Assembly: GCF_018531495.1 (NCBI RefSeq)
Contig: NZ_JAHDTI010000005.1
Location: 434,001 to 498,000, forward strand
Origin: Nonomuraea sediminis
GTDB lineage: Bacteria; Actinomycetota; Actinomycetes; Streptosporangiales; Streptosporangiaceae
Reading direction: 5' to 3'
DNA length: 64,000 bases
A program made the translations under genes and the position numbers. Position 1 is the first letter of the stretch. Each line of letters opens with the position of its first letter. The notes under the pieces are model-generated. The model saw only the letters and a list, made by a program, of their open reading frames with translations, had not been told where the DNA came from and ran no database searches. Positions 32,301 to 40,660 of this stretch are shown here, one piece after another.

Positions 32301-32774
32301 GGGATGAAGGTACGGACGGGTTGATGGGGCGGGCAGGGCCGAATCGTGTTCTGGGGATAGTGGGGGTCGCCGCCGGGTGGTTGTGGACGCGCAGGCGGCC
32401 GTTACCAGGGTGTGGACGGGCTGTGTGCGCAGGGGTACGCGCGGGCACGTGAGTGCGCGGGCGTACGTGGGCACGTGGGTGCACGGGCGTACGTGGGCAC
32501 GTGGGTGCACGGGCGTACGTGGGCACGTGAGTGCGTAGGGGTAGGCGGACACGTGGGTGCGCAGAGACCTAGGGTGCGAGCAAATGGGCGCACAAGGCCG
32601 TAGGGGGGTGCGGGCAAGCCGGTGTCCGGATTTCCAGGAGTTAGGGCAAGTGCGCAGAGCTCCCAGAGGGGTGTGGGCCAGTGAACGCGCAACACCCCGA
32701 GGGGGTGCGGGTCGGTGAGTGCACTAGGTCCGAGGAGGATGATGCGCGCTGGTGAGCCCGCTCCGGTGGTGGGG
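32301..32774. other. Non-coding, repeat-rich gap between degV and comEA
   Basis: No gene supported. It holds the 26-bp tandem array at 32459-32536 and loosely repeated GTGCGCAG and GGGGTGCGGG stretches up to 32774. The comEA promoter presumably lies near 32300-32450, but I see no clear -10/-35 pair. Confidence 0.6.
32459..32536. repeat. 26-bp tandem repeat, three copies
   Basis: GGGCGTACGTGGGCACGTG plus GTGCAC-like ends repeats at 32459, 32485 and 32511; the first two copies are identical. It contains the palindromes TACGTA-like CGTACG and CACGTG. Confidence 0.9.
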
Positions 32775-33752
32775 CTAGAGGGCTGGGGTGATGGTGAGGC
32801 CCAGCATGCCGGGGCCTACGTGGATCCCGATCACGGGACCCATTTCCACGGTGCGGAGGTCGGCGAGGGCGGGGATGCGGGTGGGGAGGGTGGTGGCCAG
32901 GGACTGGGCCTTGTCGGGGGCCGCCAGGTGTTGGATGGCGATGTCGACGGGGGCCGAGCCGGCCGCTTGGACCGCCAGGTCCTCCAGGCGGGCGATGGCT
33001 CGCGAGGCCGTACGGACCTTTTCCAGGGGAAGGATGCGGCCGTCCGTGATGTGCAGGAGGGGTTTGATCATCAGGGCCGAGCCGACGAGGGAGGCCGCCG
33101 TGCCGATGCGGCCGCTGCGGCGCAGGTGGTCGAGGGTGTCGACGTAGAAGAACGTGCGGGTGGCGGCACCGGTACGGCGGGCCGCTTCGGCGACCGCCTC
33201 GAGGGGCTCACCGGCGGCGGCCGCCCGGGCGGCCGCGAGGACGGGGAAGCCGAGGCCCATCGCGATGGAGCGGCTGTCGACGACCTCAACTGGGATGGGG
33301 ACCTCGGCGGCGGCCAGCCGGGCGGCCTCGACGGTGCCGGACAGCTCGGCCGACAGGTGTATCGAGACGACCCCCTCGAAGCCCTGGGAGGCGAGGTCGC
33401 GGAAGAGCGCCAGGAAGCGCTCGGGAGAGGGCCTGGACGTCGTCGCGCCGGCGAACCCACGTCCCCGCCCCTGCGACACGGCGACCGAGGACCGAGCACG
33501 CCCGGCTTCGGGCGCCCCCGCACTCGCGGAGCGAGTGCCGGGTACGGCCGTCCCGCGCGATGCATGACCGGCGCCCTCGGTCTCGGATGCGGGATGACCG
33601 TTCGCACGCCCCGATGAGGGCACCCCGAACGGAAAATCAACCTCATCCCACGAAATACCGTCATAAATCACTTGGACGGGGATAACCCACACCCCAGGCA
33701 CATCAACCAGGTAAGACGTGGAATCCGTGACAACGGCGACCGATGGCGGCAT
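32775..33752 (-). CDS. DegV family fatty-acid-binding protein
   Basis: 325 aa. DegV-type proteins bind a fatty acid and present it to fatty acid kinase (FakB role). Conserved parts: N-terminal VAVVTDSTSYL, GVVSIHLSAELSGT, VEVVDSRSIAMGLGFPVL, FYVDTLDHLRRSGRI and MIKPLLHITDGRI, ending GPVIGIHVGPGMLG. Between about residues 44 and 105 it carries a Gly/Ala/Arg/Ser-rich insertion not usual for the family. It is leftward like comEA and comEC. Confidence 0.85.
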   Translation of the reverse strand: MPPSVAVVTDSTSYLVDVPGVWVIPVQVIYDGISWDEVDFPFGVPSSGRANGHPASETEGAGHASRGTAVPGTRSASAGAPEAGRARSSVAVSQGRGRGFAGATTSRPSPERFLALFRDLASQGFEGVVSIHLSAELSGTVEAARLAAAEVPIPVEVVDSRSIAMGLGFPVLAAARAAAAGEPLEAVAEAARRTGAATRTFFYVDTLDHLRRSGRIGTAASLVGSALMIKPLLHITDGRILPLEKVRTASRAIARLEDLAVQAAGSAPVDIAIQHLAAPDKAQSLATTLPTRIPALADLRTVEMGPVIGIHVGPGMLGLTITPAL

Positions 33753-33768
33753 ACCCCGAGATTAACGA

Positions 33769-34977
33769 CTACTGAACGGGCGTCCCACCCTGCCACACCC
33801 GTCGCGGCTTCAACCCGAACGCCCACGCGAACGCGCCCTCATGGTCGGCGTCCCACTGCACGATGTCGGCCAGCCGCCCGGGCGCCAGCACCCCACGGTC
33901 GGGAGCGCCAAGCACCGTGGCACCGCCCAGCGTCGCCGCCCGCAGCGCGTCGTTGACGCTCATCCCGAACGCCGAGACCGCCATCGCGATCACCAGGGAC
34001 ATCGAGGTGATGCCACAGTATCCGGGGTTGTGGTCGCTGCCGAGCGCGATCTGCACGCCGTGCTTGATCATCTGCCGGACCGGCGGCAGGTTGCCGCGCT
34101 GCTGCGCCGTGGCGGGGCACACGACCGCGGGCACGCCGTACCGGGCCATGATGGCGATGTCCTCGTCGGACAGGTGGTGCAGGCCGTCGGCGGAGGCGCA
34201 GCCGAGCTCGGCGGCCAGCTGGATGGCGCCGCGGCGGCTGAAGAGGCCGGCGTGGATGCGGGGCAGCAGGCCGACGTTGCGGCCGGAGGCCAGCACCCAG
34301 CGGGACTCCTCGGTGGTGAAGTGGCCCTCGTCGCAGTAGACGTCCACGCTGTCGGCGCCGGCGGCGGCCGCGTCGGCGCACCAGGCGCCCACGGCCTCGA
34401 CGTACTCGCGCTGGCGGCCGAAGTATTCGGGCGGGACCACGTGCGCCGCGAGGAAGGTGACGTGCACCCGCGGCATCATCGGCTCCTTCTCCAGCTCGCG
34501 CAGGAGCCGCACGTCGGCCAGCTCGCCGTCGCGGGTGAGGTGGTAGCCGGTCTTGGCCTCGACCGTGGTGGTGCCGCTGAGCAGCCAGGAGCGCAGCCGC
34601 TCGCGCACGCCGTTGCACAGGGTCCACGGGTCGGTGCCGCGGGTCACGGTGACCGTGGAGCCGACGCCGCCGCCCGCTGCGGTGATCGCGGAGGAGGTGG
34701 AGCCCCCGGTGCGGATGGCCAGCTCCGCATAGCGGTTACCGGCGTAGACCGGATGGGTGTGAGCGTCGATGAGGCCGGGCGTGACGAGCGCGCCGCCGAG
34801 GTTCTCGACGTGGTCGACGTCGACGATGTCGTCGACGACCCCGGGCACGCTCTGCGGGAGGTCAGGCGCGCGGCCGACCCACGCGATGCGGTCGTTGTGC
34901 ACAAGGATGGCCGCGTTGCTGAGGACCTCGTTCCCGGTCCAGAGGCGGCCGATGTTGGTCAGCAGGCGAACGGTCAT
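33769..34977 (-). CDS. hutI: Imidazolonepropionase
   Basis: 402 aa from ATG 34977 (MTVRLLTNIGRLWTG); the longer frame to 35079 has no family support. Zn-dependent amidohydrolase converting imidazolone-5-propanoate to N-formimino-L-glutamate in histidine breakdown. Metal ligands: DAHTHPVYAG (His-x-His), the AAHVVPPEY His, CDEGHFT and GSDHNPGYCG. No other hut gene is in the window, although the pathway needs hutU and hutH. Its promoter should lie in 34978-35366. Confidence 0.92.
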   Translation of the reverse strand: MTVRLLTNIGRLWTGNEVLSNAAILVHNDRIAWVGRAPDLPQSVPGVVDDIVDVDHVENLGGALVTPGLIDAHTHPVYAGNRYAELAIRTGGSTSSAITAAGGGVGSTVTVTRGTDPWTLCNGVRERLRSWLLSGTTTVEAKTGYHLTRDGELADVRLLRELEKEPMMPRVHVTFLAAHVVPPEYFGRQREYVEAVGAWCADAAAAGADSVDVYCDEGHFTTEESRWVLASGRNVGLLPRIHAGLFSRRGAIQLAAELGCASADGLHHLSDEDIAIMARYGVPAVVCPATAQQRGNLPPVRQMIKHGVQIALGSDHNPGYCGITSMSLVIAMAVSAFGMSVNDALRAATLGGATVLGAPDRGVLAPGRLADIVQWDADHEGAFAWAFGLKPRRVWQGGTPVQ

Positions 34978-35366
34978 CGCATCACCCCACGGACAGAGCG
35001 CAGCACAGAGCGCACGGCCTCCGCCGCGCCCACTGAGTCCGCTCCGGGTCCGGACGACATGGGGGTCTCCTGCTCTCATCCGCGTAAGACTGCGGTGACC
35101 TTATCGCCAGACTCATGATCCTGGCGATTTCAGTTCAGTTACGTTATTTCACAGGTCGGCTTGCTGTACAGGGTTATTCGGAAGAAAGCCCAATCGTCCC
35201 CGTGGCCCCCGCATGCTTCATGCTTCACAGCAGCCATCATCCGAAACCGCGCCATTAGTGTCGTAAGGCTTGGCTCATGGTAGCAACCCCGGCCGCACAC
35301 GACCACTGCCGCTTTTGTGCAGCTTTGAGAGGTACGGCGACGCATCGCCGTACCTCTCAGGTCAGG
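34978..35366. other. AT-richer intergenic region upstream of hutI
   Basis: No gene supported. It has a 8-bp inverted repeat ATCGCCAG/CTGGCGAT at 35103-35128 (10-base loop), a CATGCTTCATGCTTCA direct repeat near 35212 and the hflX terminator at 35326-35359. Base composition is clearly less GC-rich than around it, as expected for a regulatory region of hutI; I could not fix a -10/-35 pair. Confidence 0.6.
35326..35359. terminator. 15-bp perfect hairpin after hflX
   Basis: TGAGAGGTACGGCGA and TCGCCGTACCTCTCA pair perfectly around a CGCA loop, eight bases after the hflX stop on the leftward transcript. No T run, as is common for actinobacterial terminators. Confidence 0.85.
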
Positions 35367-36776
35367 TCAGGACACCCGCTCGACCGGCTTGCCCACCCTC
35401 TCCAGCTCCTGGAACAGGCTGGGCAGCACCCGGGCGTGCAGGATCGTCCCGTCGGCCTCGTGCTCGACGGAGAGCACCTCGCCCTCCTTGTGCGCCCGCG
35501 AGATCAGGTCGCCGCGGTCGTACGGGACCAGCAGGTGCACCTCGTGGTCGAGCCTGGGCAGCCGCTCCTCGATGAGCCGCATGAGCTCGCCGATGCCCGC
35601 GCCGGTGCGCGCGGAGACCACGATGCTGTCCTGGCCGAAGCGCCTGGCCAGCCGGTCGATCGTCTCCTGCGGGGCCGCGTCGGCCTTGTTGACCACGATG
35701 ATCTCGGGCACGTCGAGCGCGCCGTCGATGTCGGCGAACACCTCGCGGACCGCCGCGATCTGCCCCTCGGGGTCGGGGTGCGAACCGTCGACCACGTGCA
35801 GGATCAGGTCAGCGTCGGCCACCTCCTCCAGCGTCGAGCGGAACGCCTCGACGAGCTGGTGCGGCAGGTGGCGGACGAAGCCCACCGTGTCGGCCAGGGT
35901 GAACAGCCGGCCCTCCGGCGTGCGCGAGCGGCGCACGGTCGGGTCGAGGGTGGCGAACAGCGCGTCCTCCACCAGCACGCCGGCGCCGGTCAGCCTGTTG
36001 AGCAGGGACGACTTGCCGGCGTTGGTGTATCCGGCGATGGCGACGGCCGGAACCTCGCGAGAGGCCCGGTGTGAGCGCATCGTCTCGCGCGCCACCGACA
36101 TGCCGGAGATCTGCCGCCGCAGCTTGGCCATCCGCTCGCGGATGCGCCGCCGGTCCAGCTCGATCTTGGTCTCACCGGGGCCGCGGCCGCCGATGCCGAC
36201 GCCGCCCGCGGCCCGACCGCCGACCTGCCGGGACAGGTTGCCACCCCAGCCACGCAGGCGGGGCAGCAGGTACTGCAGCTGGGCGAGCTCGACCTGGGCC
36301 TTGCCCTCGCGGCTCTTGGCGTGCTGGGCGAAGATGTCGAGGATCAGCGCGGTCCGGTCGATGACCTTGACCTTCACGATCTCCTCGAGCTGGCGCAGCT
36401 GGCCGGGGGTCAGCTCGCCGTCGCAGATCACGGTGTCGGCGCCGGTCGACTCGACCACGTCGAGCAGCTCCTGCGCCTTGCCGGAGCCGATGTAGGTGGC
36501 GGGGTCGGGCTTCTGGCGGCGCTGGATCAGGCCCTCGAGGACCTGGGAGCCGGCGGTCTCCGCCAGCAGCTTCAGCTCCATCAGGGAGTTGTCCGCGTCG
36601 ACGGCCGTGCCGGAGGTCCAGACGCCCACCAGGACCACCCGCTCGAGCCGCAGCTGCCGGTACTCGACCTCGGTGATGTCTACGAGTTCGGTGGACAGAC
36701 CCGCCACGCGGCGCAGCGCCTGACGCTCCTCCAGGTCCATCTCGCCGGTGTCGAATTCAGGGTGCATTCGTGTCAT
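35367..36776 (-). CDS. hflX: GTPase HflX
   Basis: 469 aa. Ribosome-associated GTPase that rescues or splits stalled ribosomes under stress. The N-terminal glycine-rich HflX domain shows the hallmark YIGSGKAQEL and GRGPGETKIELDRR; a helical segment follows. The G domain has G1 GYTNAGKSSLLN, G3 LADTVGFV and G4 VVNKAD. The short C-terminal domain ends with ILHARVLPSLFQEL. In many actinobacteria it follows miaA-dapF; here a ~15-kb stretch of unrelated genes separates them. Confidence 0.95.
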   Translation of the reverse strand: MTRMHPEFDTGEMDLEERQALRRVAGLSTELVDITEVEYRQLRLERVVLVGVWTSGTAVDADNSLMELKLLAETAGSQVLEGLIQRRQKPDPATYIGSGKAQELLDVVESTGADTVICDGELTPGQLRQLEEIVKVKVIDRTALILDIFAQHAKSREGKAQVELAQLQYLLPRLRGWGGNLSRQVGGRAAGGVGIGGRGPGETKIELDRRRIRERMAKLRRQISGMSVARETMRSHRASREVPAVAIAGYTNAGKSSLLNRLTGAGVLVEDALFATLDPTVRRSRTPEGRLFTLADTVGFVRHLPHQLVEAFRSTLEEVADADLILHVVDGSHPDPEGQIAAVREVFADIDGALDVPEIIVVNKADAAPQETIDRLARRFGQDSIVVSARTGAGIGELMRLIEERLPRLDHEVHLLVPYDRGDLISRAHKEGEVLSVEHEADGTILHARVLPSLFQELERVGKPVERVS

Positions 36777-36839
36777 CTCTAATAGGGAACGTCTGGACGC
36801 AACAGAATCATCCCCCGCTGGACGTCCCTCGTCACCTGG

Positions 36840-37529
36840 TTATCCTGCTGCCACGTCCACGTCGCCGGATCCGACGTCCAGCGAGATCTTGTGCGAGGAA
36901 CCGGAGTCGCTGGGCAGGGAGACCTTCTTGTCCCCGGAACCCACGTGGGTCTTGACGTCATAGGAGCCGTTCGGCACACGCAGGGTGATATCGCCGGATC
37001 CGTTCTTCATGTCCACATTGTCAGGCTGTGTGGCGTACTTCAACTCGATGTTGCCGGAACCGTTCTCGGCGAAGACCTTCTTGCCGCCGAGCGCCGACCC
37101 GTCGATGTCCCCCGAGCCCGCGTTCAGCGTCAGGTCGCCGGTCAGCGAGCGCAGCGTCAGGTTGCCGGATCCGGCGTCGGCGTCGAGCTTGACGCCCTTG
37201 GGGATCTCGATCTTGTAGTCGACGCTGCAGCTGCCCCAGTTGGCCGGGCAGTCGTAGGTCATGAACAGCGTGTCGCCGTTGACCTTGTGCTGCGGCTTGG
37301 GCTTGTTGTCGCGCCACTGCAGCGTCTCGGTCACGCGGATGGCCGTGCCGTCGTACTCGCTGATCACGCTGTCGCCCGAGCCGCTCTTCAGCTGCAGCGC
37401 GGTCACCTTGTCGGTGACCTGGTAGTTCTGCGTCTCCTGGTTCGTCGGCCCGCCGATGCTCTTCAGTCCACACCCCGTGAGCAGCAGCGCCGACGCGAGC
37501 AGGCCGCCCGCGATCACCATGGTCCTCAT
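36840..37529 (-). CDS. DUF4097 beta-helix lipoprotein
   Basis: 229 aa. Lipoprotein signal with lipobox LLTGC (Cys20). The mature protein has repeated GSGD/GSGN turns (SGSGDSV, AGSGNLT, AGSGDID, NGSGNIE, NGSGDIT, VGSGDKK, VGSGDVD), seven in all, the hallmark of DUF4097 right-handed beta-helix proteins, presumably displayed outside the membrane. Function unknown, often envelope stress or anti-sigma-linked. It is the first gene of the leftward group, divergent from aceB. Confidence 0.8.
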   Translation of the reverse strand: MRTMVIAGGLLASALLLTGCGLKSIGGPTNQETQNYQVTDKVTALQLKSGSGDSVISEYDGTAIRVTETLQWRDNKPKPQHKVNGDTLFMTYDCPANWGSCSVDYKIEIPKGVKLDADAGSGNLTLRSLTGDLTLNAGSGDIDGSALGGKKVFAENGSGNIELKYATQPDNVDMKNGSGDITLRVPNGSYDVKTHVGSGDKKVSLPSDSGSSHKISLDVGSGDVDVAAG

Positions 37530-37593
37530 AACCGGAATCCTTCCGCGCCGTCACGCCGCGGGCATCAGGGATCACCCGGGGGGAACCCCACCT

Positions 37594-37663
37594 TTGACCC
37601 CTGCCGACCCATGAAGTAGCTTCACTTCCATAATTCAGAAGCTATTTTCCACAAAGCGGAAAA
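37594..37663 (+). promoter_or_regulatory. aceB promoter with overlapping operator repeats
   Basis: -35 TTGACC (37594-37599), 17-base spacer, -10 TAGCTT (37617-37622). Two inverted repeats follow: TAGCTTC/GAAGCTA (37617-37623 and 37638-37644), which overlaps the -10, and TTTTCC-N7-GGAAAA (37645-37663), which overlaps the ribosome-binding site. The latter resembles IclR-family operators; an IclR gene closes this unit at 43222. Confidence 0.65.
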
Positions 37664-37671
37664 GAGGCCAC

Positions 37672-39243
37672 ATGGAGATCACCGGCCCGATGCTCGACGG
37701 GTTCGACGAGATCCTCACTCCCCAGGCGCTGGGGTTCCTGGAGACGCTGCAGCGCGAGTTCGGCGCTCGCCGCCTGGAACTGCTTGACGCCCGCCAGGTA
37801 CGGCAGGCCGACCTGTCAGCCGGGGGCACCCTCGACTTCCTGCCCGACACCAAGGAGATCCGCGAGGGCCAGTGGCGCGTCGCCCCGCCCGCGCCCGGGC
37901 TGGAGGACCGCCGCGTCGAGATCACCGGCCCGGTCGACCGCAAGATGACCATCAACGCGCTCAACTCCGGCGCCAAGGTCTGGCTGGCCGACTTCGAGGA
38001 CGCCAACTCCCCGCTCTGGGACAACTGCGTGTCCGGCCAGCTCAACCTGCGTTCCGCGCTGGACCGCACGATCGACTTCGAGACCGGCGACAAGCGCTAC
38101 GAGCTGCGGCCCGACGAGGAACTGGCCACGATCGTGGTGCGCCCGCGCGGCTGGCACCTGCCGGAGAAGCACGCGCTGGTCGACGGCGAGCCCGTCTCGG
38201 CCTCGCTGTTCGACTTCGGCCTCTACTTCTTCCACTGCGCCAAGCGGCAGCTCGCCAAGGGCAAGGGCCCCTACTTCTACCTGCCCAAGATGGAGTCGCA
38301 CCTGGAGGCCCGCCTCTGGAACGACGTCTTCGTGCGCGCCCAGGACCTGCTGGGGATCCCCCAGGGCACCATCAGGGCCACCGTACTGATCGAGACCTAC
38401 CCCGCGGCCTTCGAGATGGAGGAGATCCTCTACGAGCTGCGCGACCACTCGGCCGGGCTCAACGCCGGCCGCTGGGACTACCTGTTCAGCGTGATCAAGA
38501 AGTTCCGCACCCGCGGCCGCGAGTTCCTGCTGCCCGAGCGGAACGCGGTCACGATGACCGCGCCGTTCATGCGCGCCTACACCGAGCTGCTGGTCCGCAG
38601 CTGCCACAAGCGCGGCGCGCACGCCATCGGCGGCATGGCGGCCTTCATCCCCAGCCGCAGGGATCCCGAGGTCAACGCCAAGGCGCTGGAGAAGGTCACC
38701 GCGGACAAGACGCGCGAGTCGGGCGACGGCTTCGACGGCTCCTGGGTCGCGCACCCCGACCTGGTGCCCGTCTGCCGCGAGGTGTTCGACGGCGTGCTCG
38801 GCGACAGGCCCAACCAGCTCGACCGGCTGCGCGAGGACGTCCAGGTCTCGGCCGCCGACCTGCTCAACGTCCAGCCGGGCGACATCACCGAGACGGGCCT
38901 GCGCAACAACGTCGACGTGGCGCTGCGCTACCTGGCCGCCTGGATGGGCGGGCTGGGCGCGGTGGCGATCCACAACCTGATGGAGGACGCGGCCACCGCC
39001 GAGATCTCGCGCTCGCAGATCTGGCAGTGGATACACAACGACGTCACGCTCACCGACACGGGTGCCCAGATCACCCGCGAGCTGGTGGAGCAGATCATCG
39101 CCGAGGAGCTGGCCAAGATCGCGACCGAGCCGGGACACGACGCGGAGCTGTACGGTCAGGCTGAGGCATTGTTCAAGGAGGTCGCTCTCAACGATGACTT
39201 CGCCGAGTTCCTCACCCTCCCCGCTTACGCCCGTATGCCGTGA
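37672..39243 (+). CDS. aceB: Malate synthase A
   Basis: 523 aa, condenses glyoxylate and acetyl-CoA to malate. Conserved TIM-barrel elements: VWLADFEDANSPLWDN, a DRTIDF motif, VVRPRGWHL, GPYFYLPKMESHLEARLWND, ATVLIETYPAAFEMEEIL, GLNAGRWDYLFSVIKKF and HAIGGMAAFIPSRRDPE; the C-terminal catalytic Asp/Glu region includes LMEDAATAEISRSQIWQW. Length is typical of the A isoform. No isocitrate lyase gene is next to it; instead glcDEF follow, so glyoxylate is probably supplied from glycolate. A GGAAAAGAGG site precedes the ATG. Confidence 0.95.
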   Translation: MEITGPMLDGFDEILTPQALGFLETLQREFGARRLELLDARQVRQADLSAGGTLDFLPDTKEIREGQWRVAPPAPGLEDRRVEITGPVDRKMTINALNSGAKVWLADFEDANSPLWDNCVSGQLNLRSALDRTIDFETGDKRYELRPDEELATIVVRPRGWHLPEKHALVDGEPVSASLFDFGLYFFHCAKRQLAKGKGPYFYLPKMESHLEARLWNDVFVRAQDLLGIPQGTIRATVLIETYPAAFEMEEILYELRDHSAGLNAGRWDYLFSVIKKFRTRGREFLLPERNAVTMTAPFMRAYTELLVRSCHKRGAHAIGGMAAFIPSRRDPEVNAKALEKVTADKTRESGDGFDGSWVAHPDLVPVCREVFDGVLGDRPNQLDRLREDVQVSAADLLNVQPGDITETGLRNNVDVALRYLAAWMGGLGAVAIHNLMEDAATAEISRSQIWQWIHNDVTLTDTGAQITRELVEQIIAEELAKIATEPGHDAELYGQAEALFKEVALNDDFAEFLTLPAYARMP

Positions 39244-40660
39244 CCTGACCGCGCTGCTCGGCGAGCACGCGGTCATCACCGACCCGGTCAGGCTGCGCAC
39301 CTACGAGTGCGACGGCCTGACCCACCACCGGGCCACCCCCGGCGTCGTGACGCTGCCCGACACGGCCGAGCAGATCGCCGCGATCGTGCGGATCTGCAAT
39401 GAGTACGGCGTGCCGTTCGTGGCCCGCGGCTCCGGCACCGGCCTGTCGGGCGGCGCGCTCCCCCGCGAGGACGGCGTGCTCATCGTCACCTCCAAGATGC
39501 GCCACATCCTGGAGATCGACCTGCCCAACCGGCGGGCCGTCGTCGAGCCGGGCGTGACGAACCTGGCGATCACCGAGGCCGTGCGCGACCAGGGCTACTA
39601 CTACGCGCCCGACCCCTCGAGCCAGCAGATCTGCTCGATCGGCGGCAACGTCGCGGAGAACTCCGGCGGCGCCCACTGCCTGAAGTACGGCTTCACGGTC
39701 AACCACGTGGAGGCGTGCGAGATCGTCACCCCCGACGGCGACCTGGTCACGCTCGACCGGATGAACCCGGGCTACGACCTGCTCGGCGCCTTCATCGGCT
39801 CCGAGGGCACGCTCGGCATCGCCACCAGGATCACGGTACGGCTCAGCCGAACACCCGAGTCCGTCACGACCGTGCTCGCGGCCTTCGACAGCATCGAGCA
39901 CGGCGGGCGGGCCGTGTCGGCGATCATCGGGGCGGGCATCGTCCCCGCGGCGATCGAGATGATGGACGCGCTGGCCATCGAGGCCGCGGAGGCCGCCGTG
40001 GCCTGCCGGTACCCGGAAGGCGCGGGAGCCGTGCTGATCGTGGAGCTGGACGGGCCGGAGGCCGAGGTGGCACGGCAGTTCGAGCAGCTCGAGGAGATCT
40101 GCTCGGGCGCGTTCGAGCTGCGCGTGGCCGAGGACGCGGCCGAGCGGGCCGCGATCTGGAAGGGGCGCAAGTCGGCCTTCGCCGCGGTGGGCCGCATCAG
40201 CCCGGCCTACATCGTGCAGGACGGCGTCGTCCCGCGCACCTCGCTCGGGCGGGTGCTCGCGGCGATCGACGAGCTGTCCGCCGAGTACGGGATCCGGGTG
40301 GCCAACGTCTTCCACGCCGGCGACGGCAACCTGCACCCGCTGGTGCTCTTCGACGACGCCGAGGCGGGAGCGGGCGAGCGGGCGGAGACGGTGTCGGGAC
40401 GCATCCTGGACCTGTGCATCGAGCACGGCGGCTCGATCACGGGCGAGCACGGCGTCGGGGTGGACAAGTCCCGATATATGCCGAAGATGTTCTCGGAGGA
40501 TGATCTCGACACGATGCAGCTGGTCCGTTGTGCTTTCGACCCGAAGAGCCTGTCCAACCCGGGCAAGGTCTTCCCCACCCCACGCCTGTGCGGCGAGGTC
40601 CCGGGCGTCCGCAAGGGCGTCCACCCGCTGGTCGAATCGGGGAAGGCGGAGCAATTCTGA
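39194..40660 (+). CDS. glcD: Glycolate oxidase FAD subunit GlcD
   Basis: 488 aa from ATG 39194, preceded by AAGGAGG (39175-39181) and overlapping the aceB end by 50 bases in another frame. FAD-binding type-4 domain with PFVARGSGTGLSGGALP and CSIGGNVAENSGG ... GAFIGSEGTLGIAT; C-terminal domain with FHAGDGNLHPLVLFD and the HGGSITGEHGVGVDK metal/substrate site. With GlcE and GlcF it oxidises glycolate to glyoxylate and passes electrons to the respiratory chain. D-lactate dehydrogenase-type activity is an alternative, but the glcDEF order and aceB favour glycolate. Confidence 0.9.
   Translation: MTSPSSSPSPLTPVCRDLTALLGEHAVITDPVRLRTYECDGLTHHRATPGVVTLPDTAEQIAAIVRICNEYGVPFVARGSGTGLSGGALPREDGVLIVTSKMRHILEIDLPNRRAVVEPGVTNLAITEAVRDQGYYYAPDPSSQQICSIGGNVAENSGGAHCLKYGFTVNHVEACEIVTPDGDLVTLDRMNPGYDLLGAFIGSEGTLGIATRITVRLSRTPESVTTVLAAFDSIEHGGRAVSAIIGAGIVPAAIEMMDALAIEAAEAAVACRYPEGAGAVLIVELDGPEAEVARQFEQLEEICSGAFELRVAEDAAERAAIWKGRKSAFAAVGRISPAYIVQDGVVPRTSLGRVLAAIDELSAEYGIRVANVFHAGDGNLHPLVLFDDAEAGAGERAETVSGRILDLCIEHGGSITGEHGVGVDKSRYMPKMFSEDDLDTMQLVRCAFDPKSLSNPGKVFPTPRLCGEVPGVRKGVHPLVESGKAEQF

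Noticed and set aside
35139..35345. Small leftward open frame upstream of hutI
   Set aside because: 68 codons with no ribosome-binding site, overlapping the hflX terminator hairpin; composition is unlike neighbouring genes.
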